DNA of 10,332 bases from CAYYFV01 sp965660075 (GTDB taxonomy: Bacteria > Patescibacteriota > Gracilibacteria > UBA1369 > GCA-2718715), in assembly GCA_965660075.1 (NCBI GenBank), contig CBFHYO010000002.1:1-10332 (forward strand). Reading direction: 5' to 3'. Under the pieces are notes generated by a model. That model did not search any database, was not told the DNA's origin, and saw nothing but the letters and a program-made list of their open reading frames with translations. Positions 5,338 through 10,332 of this stretch are shown piece by piece (position 1 is the stretch's first letter; each line of letters opens with the position of its first letter). A program made the translations under genes and the position numbers.

Positions 5338-6312
5338 TTACTCGTCTGCAAGAGAAAGTCCTCTTGATCCAAGTGCGTCTCTTACTTCTGTGAGCGCTTT
5401 TTTACCAAACCCTCTAAGATTTGATAGTTTTGTTTCTGTACATTTAGTTAATTGTTCAATTGAACCAATTTCACCATTTATACAAGCATTTAGTGTTCTT
5501 GGAGATAATCCAAGGATTTCAATTGGAGTGTATGTTTCTTTTGCAGTAACTACTTCTCCTTCTTGAGTGTTTTTATCTACAATCTTTTCTGGGTCTGACA
5601 TGTAGTCTGATTCTACCATAGCTTTATCACTGTTGAAGTATCCAAAGTATGATTGAAGCATGTTTGATGCAAATTTAACTGCATCTTCTGGATTAATAGA
5701 ACCATTAGTTTCTACATCCAGCATAAGTTTGTCTAAGTTTGTTTGTTGACCTACACGAGTGTAGTCTGACTCGAATCTTACCTTTTTAACAGGAGAGAAA
5801 AACGCATCTGTCCAAATCCAATCCACTTCAGTATTTTGCTCTTTGATTTGGTCTGAACTCATATATCCAACACCTTTTTCAACTTTTATTGTAATTTCTA
5901 ATTCTGTAGATTTTTCAATTGTAGTAATTACTAAGTCTTTATTTAGAATTTCTACTTCGTTTGGGCATTCAATAGCTTCTGCTGTTACTACACCTGCTTT
6001 GTTTGCTTTAAGTGTTAACATGCTTGGTTCTGAATCAGTTTTTTTAATTTGCAACTGTTTGAGATTCAAAAGTATATCTAGAACACTATCTTTTGCACCT
6101 TGAATCGTGCAATATTCATAGTTTTTACCTTTTACTTTAATTCCAGTCACAGCCGCACCAGGTAATGAAGATAGTAGAACTCTTCTAAGAGCGTTACCGA
6201 GGGTGGTTCCATACCCTTGAGGTAGAGGAGATATAGTAAATACAGCTTGATTTTGATTTACATCCTCTTTGACCATTTTTGGTAATCCGATTACTTCTTG
6301 GATTAGGTGCAT
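5338..6312 (-). CDS. rpoA: RNA polymerase alpha subunit
   Basis: Alpha dimerises to nucleate RNA polymerase assembly and its C-terminal domain contacts promoter UP elements and activators. The 324-residue protein is full length. The N-terminal assembly domain shows G-Y-G-T-T-L-G-N-A-L-R-R-V-L-L-S-S-L-P-G (33-52), A-V-T-G-I-K-V-K-G-K-x-Y-E-Y-x-x-I-Q-G-A-K-D-S-V (54-77), and later F-E-S-D-Y-T-R-V-G-Q-Q-T-N-x-D-K-L-x-L-D-V-E-T-N-G-S-I-x-P-E-D-A. An acidic linker (about 228-262) leads to the C-terminal domain with the helix-hairpin-helix pattern L-G-L-S-P-R-T-L-N-A-C (268-278) and L-R-G-F-G-K-K-A-L-T-E-V. The first ATG is taken as the start because the family typically has a short M-x-x-x-I-x-x-P lead, matched by MHLIQEVIGLP. 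It lies between rpsD and rplQ, as in the alpha operon. Confidence 0.98.
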   Translation of the reverse strand: MHLIQEVIGLPKMVKEDVNQNQAVFTISPLPQGYGTTLGNALRRVLLSSLPGAAVTGIKVKGKNYEYCTIQGAKDSVLDILLNLKQLQIKKTDSEPSMLTLKANKAGVVTAEAIECPNEVEILNKDLVITTIEKSTELEITIKVEKGVGYMSSDQIKEQNTEVDWIWTDAFFSPVKKVRFESDYTRVGQQTNLDKLMLDVETNGSINPEDAVKFASNMLQSYFGYFNSDKAMVESDYMSDPEKIVDKNTQEGEVVTAKETYTPIEILGLSPRTLNACINGEIGSIEQLTKCTETKLSNLRGFGKKALTEVRDALGSRGLSLADE

Positions 6313-6337
6313 AATTTAATAATTAAGTATTTAATTT

Positions 6338-6952
6338 TTATTTAGAGTAGAATTCAACAATCATTTGCGAGTTGATGATTGTTTCTACATCGTCTTCACC
6401 AGGTAGTGCAATTACTTCGATAGTTAATTTACCGTTGTCTGCGTTAATCCATTTAACTGAAGCATCTTTTTGTTTTTTGATTTCTTCAAATAGTGGGCTT
6501 TTTTGAGATTTAGTTCTTACAACTAATTTGTCTCCAACTTTAATTTCGATACTTGGGATATCTACACGTCTTCCGTTTAATTCGAAATGACCGTGAGTAA
6601 CAAGTTGACGAGCTTGTCTTCTTGTAGATGCAAATCCTGATCTGTATACAAGATTATCTAATCTTCTTTCTAACCCTTTAAGTAGTTCGATACCAGTAAT
6701 ACCTTCAGCCTTAGTAGCTTTTTGGTAGTACTTTCTAAATTGTTTTTCAGTGATACCAAACATAAATCTTGCTTTTTGTTTTTCTTGCAATTGTTTTCCG
6801 TATTCTGAAAGACTTTTAAATGATGATCGGCCATGTTGACCTGGAGCGTATTTTCTTTTTTTAAACGCATTTTGTTTACTATTCCCATTATTGAATAGCA
6901 TTACTCCATATCTGCGCGCCTTTCTAACTAAAGGTCCTCTATATCGTGACAT
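6338..6952 (-). CDS. rpsD: 30S ribosomal protein S4
   Basis: S4 is a primary 16S rRNA binder that starts assembly of the 30S body and lines the mRNA entry channel. The 204-residue protein begins M-S-R-Y-R-G-P-L-V-R-K-A-R-R-Y-G, followed by Y-A-P-G-Q-H-G (35-41), the helical region E-K-Q-K-A-R-F-M-F-G-I-x-E-K-Q-F (57-72), and the S4 RNA-binding domain R-R-L-D-N-L-V-Y-R-S-G-F-A-S-T-R-R-Q-A-R-Q-L-V-T-H-G-H-F-x-L-N-G-R-R-V (96-130). No cysteine is seen in the N-terminal part, so it is the zinc-free form. In many bacteria S4 represses translation of its own operon, but no matching mRNA structure could be recognised here. Gap to rpoA is 25 nt. Confidence 0.98.
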   Translation of the reverse strand: MSRYRGPLVRKARRYGVMLFNNGNSKQNAFKKRKYAPGQHGRSSFKSLSEYGKQLQEKQKARFMFGITEKQFRKYYQKATKAEGITGIELLKGLERRLDNLVYRSGFASTRRQARQLVTHGHFELNGRRVDIPSIEIKVGDKLVVRTKSQKSPLFEEIKKQKDASVKWINADNGKLTIEVIALPGEDDVETIINSQMIVEFYSK

Positions 6953-6967
6953 ATTATGAATAAATTA

Positions 6968-7357
6968 TTAATTTCTTCTTTGTTTTTTAGGTCTTGCACC
7001 GTTATGTGCAATAGGTGTTACATCCGTGATTGATAACACGTGTACACCAGCAGCTTGTAATCCACGAACCGCTTGTTCACGACCTGGGCCTACACCTTTT
7101 ACAAACACATCAACTTTTTCAAGTCCATGAATTTTTGCTTTTTGTGCAGCATTTTCTGCAGAAACTTGAGCTGCATATGGAGTACTTTTACGTGATCCTT
7201 TGAATCCATTAGATCCAGCAGAACTCCATGAAACAGTGTTTCCTTCCAAATCAGTAATTGTAACCACAGAGTTGTTGAATGAACACTGAATGAAACATTT
7301 ACCATGAGGAATATTTTTTTTGGCTCTCTTAGCACTTTTTTGACTGTATTTAACCAT
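6968..7357 (-). CDS. rpsK: 30S ribosomal protein S11
   Basis: S11 forms part of the 30S platform near the mRNA exit and the 3' end of 16S rRNA. The 129-residue protein shows the S11 core: I-Q-C-S-F-N-N-S-V-V-T-I-T-D-x-x-G-N (23-40), W-S-S-A-G-S-N-G-F-K-G-S-R-K-S-T-P-Y-A-A-Q (44-64), V-F-V-K-G-V-G-P-G-R-E-Q-A-V-R-G-L (84-100), and the basic end A-H-N-G-A-R-P-K-K-Q-R-R-N (117-129). The usual proline and cysteine of the terminal P-H-N-G-C-R-P motif are both replaced by alanine, a tolerated variation. It is 14 nt from rpsM and 15 nt from rpsD, with no Shine-Dalgarno sequence. Confidence 0.98.
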   Translation of the reverse strand: MVKYSQKSAKRAKKNIPHGKCFIQCSFNNSVVTITDLEGNTVSWSSAGSNGFKGSRKSTPYAAQVSAENAAQKAKIHGLEKVDVFVKGVGPGREQAVRGLQAAGVHVLSITDVTPIAHNGARPKKQRRN

Positions 7358-7371
7358 ATTATCTTAACAAA

Positions 7372-7746
7372 TTATTTACTTACCTTTTTCTTGTTCGCAA
7401 CTGTTCTTTTCTTACCTTTACGAGTTCTAGTGTTTGTACGAGTGTTTTGTCCACGAACTGGCAAACCTCTTTTGTGTCTAAAACCTTGGTAACATCCAAT
7501 TTCTTGTTTACGTTTGATGTTCATTGCAACATCACGTCTTAGATCACCCTCTACTGTGAATTGACCAACTTCTTCACGAATCAGTTTTAATTCGTCTTCT
7601 GTTAAGGTTTCGATTTTTCTAAATGGATCGAGACCTAGTTTTTCTACGATTGCTTCAGCTCTAGATCTACCTACACCTTTAATGTATGTTAATCCGATTG
7701 GCAATCTTTTGTTTTTTGGTAAATTTATACCTGCTACTCTAGCCAT
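7372..7746 (-). CDS. rpsM: 30S ribosomal protein S13
   Basis: S13 sits at the top of the 30S head, forms bridges to the large subunit and touches P-site tRNA with its tail. The 124-residue sequence has the N-terminal M-A-R-V-A-G-I-N-L-P-x-N-K-R-L-P-I-G-L-T-Y-I-K-G-V-G-R-S-R-A (1-30), the helix-two-turn-helix region that follows, and the tail G-C-Y-Q-G-F-R-H-K-R-G-L-P-V-R-G-Q-N-T-R-T-N-T-R-T-R-K-G (84-111). A lysine-rich end follows (112-124). All are canonical. It lies between rpmJ (26 nt upstream) and rpsK (14 nt downstream). Confidence 0.98.
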   Translation of the reverse strand: MARVAGINLPKNKRLPIGLTYIKGVGRSRAEAIVEKLGLDPFRKIETLTEDELKLIREEVGQFTVEGDLRRDVAMNIKRKQEIGCYQGFRHKRGLPVRGQNTRTNTRTRKGKKRTVANKKKVSK

Positions 7747-7772
7747 ACTTTAATAAAATATTAATTAATTGA

Positions 7773-7886
7773 TTATCCTTGTCTTTGTTTGTGTCTTGGT
7801 TCAGCACAAATAACACGTACTACGCCGTGTCTTTTGATAACTTTACATTTATCACACATTTTTTTTACAGATGCTCTTACTTTCAT
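7773..7886 (-). CDS. rpmJ: 50S ribosomal protein L36, zinc-ribbon form
   Basis: I translated this small gene directly from the sequence. It encodes 37 residues starting MKVRASVKKMCDKCKVIK, continuing RHGVVRVICAEPRHKQRQG, and stopping at TAA (7773-7775). This is a complete L36 of the usual 37-38 residues. The zinc ligands C11, C14, C27 and H32 are all present, so it is the C+ (zinc-binding) paralogue. It lies exactly in the expected slot between infA (9 nt upstream) and rpsM (26 nt downstream). Confidence 0.97.
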   Translation of the reverse strand: MKVRASVKKMCDKCKVIKRHGVVRVICAEPRHKQRQG

Positions 7887-7895
7887 AATAAAAAA

Positions 7896-8120
7896 TTATT
7901 TTAAACGATATACTATTCTTCCCTTTGTAATATCGTATGGCGAGACTTCGACCTGTACCTTATCACCCAAGGAAATTTTTATATTATTGATTCTGATTTT
8001 ACCAGAAATGGTTGCCGTAACAATTAATCCATCGTGTTCTGGTAATTCCACTTTAAATTGTGAGTTGGGAAGACATTCATTTATTATGCCTTCAACTATA
8101 ATTTTATCTTCTTTAGCCAT
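7896..8120 (-). CDS. infA: translation initiation factor IF-1
   Basis: IF-1 is a single OB-fold protein that occupies the A site of the 30S subunit during initiation. The 74-residue sequence begins M-A-K-E-D-K-I-I-V-E-G-I-I (1-13), has a strand set F-K-V-E-L-P (22-27), the core I-S-G-K-I-R-I-N-N-I-K-I-S-L-G-D-K-V-Q-V-E-V-S-P-Y-D-I-T-K-G-R-I-V-Y-R (38-72), all matching the family at its usual length of about 72. It follows map after 95 nt, the longest gap in the operon, which contains a candidate promoter. The first ATG at 8118-8120 gives the canonical M-A-K-E-D start. Confidence 0.98.
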   Translation of the reverse strand: MAKEDKIIVEGIINECLPNSQFKVELPEHDGLIVTATISGKIRINNIKISLGDKVQVEVSPYDITKGRIVYRLK

Positions 8121-8172
8121 TAAAATCGCTTGTGTTAGATTGATTTTGTATTTTGGCTTACAAAAAGCCCCC

Positions 8173-8194
8173 AGATACTACATTAAAAGTATCT
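8173..8194. repeat. 7-bp inverted repeat overlapping the candidate infA promoter
   Basis: AGATACT (8173-8179) and AGTATCT (8188-8194) are perfect complements separated by 8 nt. The dyad covers the -10 box and half of the spacer of the candidate promoter at 8175-8203. It could be an operator, an RNA hairpin in read-through transcript, or chance. No T-run follows on either strand, so it does not look like a terminator. Confidence 0.4.
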
Positions 8195-8203
8195 TTATTT
8201 CAA
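8175..8203 (-). promoter_or_regulatory. candidate internal promoter for infA and downstream ribosomal genes
   Basis: On the minus strand TTGAAA (8198-8203, five of six -35 bases) is followed by exactly 17 nt and TAGTAT (8175-8180, four of six -10 bases). Transcription would begin near 8168, about 48 nt before the infA start. The unusually long map-infA gap makes an internal promoter reasonable. Confidence 0.4.
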
Positions 8204-8215
8204 GTTTTTTTTTAC

Positions 8216-8986
8216 TTAATTTGGTATGGTTTCGTTTTCTCTTTTTGTGAGAACTTCACATCCATTTTTCGTAATTAGTATCATGTGTTCGAATTGGCAT
8301 CCGAGACTCATGTCTTGAGTTACTATTGTCCAATCATCTTCAAGTGTAATCATTTTATTGGTACCTTGTCCAATGATTGGTTCGACACATATTATCATAC
8401 CTGGTTTTAATTCTGTACCTTTATCTGGTGTTCCAAAATTAGGTACTTGAGGTTCTTCCCAAAGTTTTTTTCCAATTCCGTGTCCGATTAAATCTTTGAA
8501 TATATGATATCCTTTTGATTCAACATATGTTTGAATTGTGTGTCCAATATCGCCAGTTTTTATCCCTGGTTTTATTATTTTAATAGCTTTGTATAAAGCT
8601 TGCTGACATACATCCATGAATTCTTGAGTTTCCTGAGGAATTTCTCCAATTGCAAATGTAACAGCCGAATCACTATTGTAACCATCGATTATAACTCCAC
8701 AGTCTACAGTTAGAATATCTCCATCTTGTAGGGGAGTGTCATCTGGAATTCCGTGTACTATTTCATCATTTACTGCTTTACAGATAGTTCCAGGAAATCC
8801 TAGATATCCCTTAAATCCAGGTTTACCACCTCGATCTAATATAAATTGTTCAATAGCTAGGTCTAATTCTTTGGTTGTCATTCCTGGTTTTGCAATTGTT
8901 TGAGCAAATGTAAGTGCCGCACTTAGAATTTTTGCAGCTTTGCGCATTGTTACAATTTCCGATGCTGATTTTATATTTTTGCTCAT
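8216..8986 (-). CDS. map: type I methionine aminopeptidase
   Basis: The enzyme removes the initiator methionine from nascent proteins, using a two-metal centre. The 256-residue sequence is a complete type I form. Metal ligands are visible at D95 (V-D-C-G), D106 (N-S-D-S-A-V-T), H169 (I-G-H-G-I-G), E202 (C-V-E-P-I-I) and E233 (Q-F-E-H-M), and the substrate-side histidine is H78 (E-I-V-H-G-I-P). There is no N-terminal zinc-finger extension. It overlaps adk by one base: the adk TAA at 8986-8988 shares its first minus-strand-terminal A with the map ATG (8984-8986), so translation is likely coupled. Its leader contains AGGA seven or so bases upstream, the only Shine-Dalgarno-like element noticed in the window. 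Position between adk and infA is standard. Confidence 0.97.
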   Translation of the reverse strand: MSKNIKSASEIVTMRKAAKILSAALTFAQTIAKPGMTTKELDLAIEQFILDRGGKPGFKGYLGFPGTICKAVNDEIVHGIPDDTPLQDGDILTVDCGVIIDGYNSDSAVTFAIGEIPQETQEFMDVCQQALYKAIKIIKPGIKTGDIGHTIQTYVESKGYHIFKDLIGHGIGKKLWEEPQVPNFGTPDKGTELKPGMIICVEPIIGQGTNKMITLEDDWTIVTQDMSLGCQFEHMILITKNGCEVLTKRENETIPN

Positions 8987-9540
8987 TATAATCCTAGTTT
9001 GTTATGCACATCTTTATTAACTGATTCTATTGATTGAGATGCATCGATGTTAATTACTTCTGTTACTTTAGAAAATTCATCGAGTAAAGGTTTTGTGTTT
9101 TCTAGAAAGATTTGGATTCTTTTTTCCATAATTTCTGGAGTATCGTCTGTTCTATTTTCAATCTCTGCTCTTTTCATCATTCGTTGTTTTGCTGTTTCTG
9201 AATCTAGTTCGAAATTAATAACTTTAAAATCTACTTTTTTTTCTTGTAACATTGGTACAACAGCTTCATATTGAGATTTGTTTCTTGGAATTCCGTCAAA
9301 TATTATATAAGAATCTTTGTTAGAATCGATAAAGTTGGCAGCCAGGCGGCATACCAACTCATCGGATACTAAGTTTCCACTTTCTATAATAGCTTTGATT
9401 TCTTTACCTAATTCAGAATCTTCACGAGCAATACTTCTTAATTGAGCTCCAGTTTCAAATAATTTGTAACCTTGATCAAGTAGTAGTTTTGCTTGTGTTC
9501 CTTTTCCAGAACCTTGGATTCCTAGTAAAATTAGATGCAT
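8986..9540 (-). CDS. adk: adenylate kinase, short-LID form
   Basis: The enzyme interconverts ATP plus AMP and two ADP. The 184-residue protein has the P-loop G-I-Q-G-S-G-K-G-T (7-15), the AMP-site T-G-A-Q-L-R (30-35), the D-G-I-P-R-N motif (82-87), and arginines in R-A-E-I-E-N-R-T-D-D-T-P-E (124-136) and R141. The LID region is the short type with no zinc-binding cysteines, as in the roughly 185-residue forms, not the 215-residue E. coli type. Some UMP/CMP kinases share this short layout, but the position between secY and map strongly favours adk. The start is 2 nt after the secY stop, so translation is probably coupled. Confidence 0.95.
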   Translation of the reverse strand: MHLILLGIQGSGKGTQAKLLLDQGYKLFETGAQLRSIAREDSELGKEIKAIIESGNLVSDELVCRLAANFIDSNKDSYIIFDGIPRNKSQYEAVVPMLQEKKVDFKVINFELDSETAKQRMMKRAEIENRTDDTPEIMEKRIQIFLENTKPLLDEFSKVTEVINIDASQSIESVNKDVHNKLGL

Positions 9541-9542
9541 GA

Positions 9543-10332
9543 TTATAGAAATTTAGAGTAATCTTGATTAATTAAGTGTGTGTCGATTTGTCTTAATAAT
9601 TCTAGGATAACTCCTACGATAATAAGAATACCGGCACCTGAGATTAGTAATGGTAGTTGACTACCTGTTGTTCCAATAAAGTTTTGAGCTAAGATTGGAA
9701 CTACTGCGATACCACCAATGAACAGACCACCAAATAAATTTAATCTGTGTGAAACTTGGTGAAGATATTCAGCAGTTTCTTTTCCAGGTCTAATTCCTGG
9801 AATGTAACCACCACGTTTTTGAATGTTTTCTGCTACCTTTTCTGTGTTGAATGTAATACTTACATAGAAGTACGTAAAACCAACAATAAGTAGGAATAAC
9901 GTGATAAGGTATAATGGTTTATCTACTGAAAAGTAAGTCAAAATTCCTGATGAAATACTTTGTAGAATTGGTTTAGCTGAGTTTTGCATTAGTTGTGCTG
10001 CAATTGTAGGAAATGTAACAACACTTACTGCAAAGATAATTGGAATCATTCCGGCTTGATTTACCTTGATAGGTAATTCGCTCATTGCACCTTTTGCAGA
10101 TTTAGATGCGTATGCTACTGGAATTCTTCTGTATGCATCTGTAAATAGTACAGTTGCAATAATTAGCCCTAGAGTAAGAAGTACAATTGCAATTACTGGA
10201 ATTAGCTGTTCAATGTCCTTTGATGCTACAAGTAAGTTTTGAGCTAGTGCTGTAGGTACTGTAGAAATGATCGATGTAAAAATCAAAAGCGATACACCAT
10301 TAGATAATCCATTTTCTGAGATTTGTTCTCCT
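9543..10332 (-). CDS. secY: preprotein translocase subunit SecY, C-terminal part, cut by window edge
   Basis: SecY is the central channel of the Sec translocon in the cytoplasmic membrane. The frame runs to the right edge without a start codon; 262 residues are visible. The first visible residues are G-E-Q-I-S-E-N-G-L-S-N-G-V-S-L-L-I-F, the conserved cytosolic loop before transmembrane helix 5, so about 160-170 N-terminal residues lie outside. Further signatures are R-R-I-P-V-A-Y-A-S-K, the P-I-K-V-N-Q-A-G-M-I-P-I-I-F-A segment of helix 7, and the cytosolic loop G-G-Y-I-P-G-I-R-P-G-K-E-T-A-E-Y-L, which carries the arginine that contacts SecA and the ribosome. The protein ends D-Y-S-K-F-L. A TTG at 10284-10286 is an internal leucine codon, not a start. 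Confidence 0.97.
   Translation of the reverse strand, partial: GEQISENGLSNGVSLLIFTSIISTVPTALAQNLLVASKDIEQLIPVIAIVLLTLGLIIATVLFTDAYRRIPVAYASKSAKGAMSELPIKVNQAGMIPIIFAVSVVTFPTIAAQLMQNSAKPILQSISSGILTYFSVDKPLYLITLFLLIVGFTYFYVSITFNTEKVAENIQKRGGYIPGIRPGKETAEYLHQVSHRLNLFGGLFIGGIAVVPILAQNFIGTTGSQLPLLISGAGILIIVGVILELLRQIDTHLINQDYSKFL

Noticed and set aside
5843..6103. 86-residue plus-strand open frame inside rpoA
   Set aside because: It is an antisense shadow of a conserved gene.
8155..8169. Short stem GGCTT/AAGCC as a terminator between map and infA
   Set aside because: It has only five base pairs and no T-run on either side, and termination here would cut the operon.
7789..8250. 153-residue plus-strand open frame across rpmJ and infA
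   Set aside because: It is antisense to two confidently identified genes and has no recognisable features of its own.
9047..9274. 75-residue plus-strand open frame inside adk
   Set aside because: It is an antisense shadow of a conserved gene with all adenylate kinase motifs intact.
1..10332. UGA-as-glycine code (translation table 25)
   Set aside because: All recognised conserved genes read through at full length with the standard code and no in-frame TGA, so reassignment is not supported here.

Overview
The window is AT-rich bacterial DNA. Most of it is one long minus-strand translation operon, read right to left as secY (cut by the window edge), adk, map, infA, rpmJ, rpsM, rpsK, rpsD, rpoA, rplQ, rplM, rpsI. 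It ends at a strong intrinsic terminator at 4018-4053. This is the distal part of the spc/alpha ribosomal cluster with rplM-rpsI attached directly. The gene order, the compact short proteins (short-LID adenylate kinase, 216-residue TrmD), the AT-rich leaders and the standard genetic code suggest a low-GC member of the Candidate Phyla Radiation (Patescibacteria). No rRNA is present and no search was possible, so the phylum is a guess.

Left part (1-1682): the first 23 codons of rsmA/ksgA (16S rRNA dimethyladenosine transferase) are cut by the left edge. Upstream of rsmA on the same strand is a DUF167/YggU small protein gene. A divergent orphan gene for a 216-residue cytosolic protein (385-1035) has a good sigma70-type promoter, and its stop codon overlaps the stop of the convergent trmD (tRNA m1G37 methyltransferase, true start at 1682).

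Middle part (1730-3919): three genes look non-core, and all carry export signals. They are a 100-residue lipoprotein on the plus strand, a polytopic membrane protein with a perfect twin-arginine motif and a two-repeat layout resembling MntP/LysE-superfamily cation exporters, and a 283-residue lipoprotein with 17 cysteines. The lipoprotein on the plus strand and the membrane protein overlap tail to tail by 50 nt. A bidirectional-looking hairpin (3040-3065) ends the Cys-rich lipoprotein gene, which has its own TTGACA promoter. This envelope cluster is the least ordinary part of the window.

Right part (4102-10332): tightly packed core genes with gaps of 2-41 nt or overlaps. The exception is a 95-nt map-infA gap holding a candidate internal promoter and a dyad. 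Two global traits stand out: almost no Shine-Dalgarno sequences before the start codons, and no TGA among the 18 visible stop codons (14 TAA, 4 TAG). No tRNA, rRNA, CRISPR array, insertion sequence or long repeat was seen, and no gene-free stretch exceeds 300 bases.
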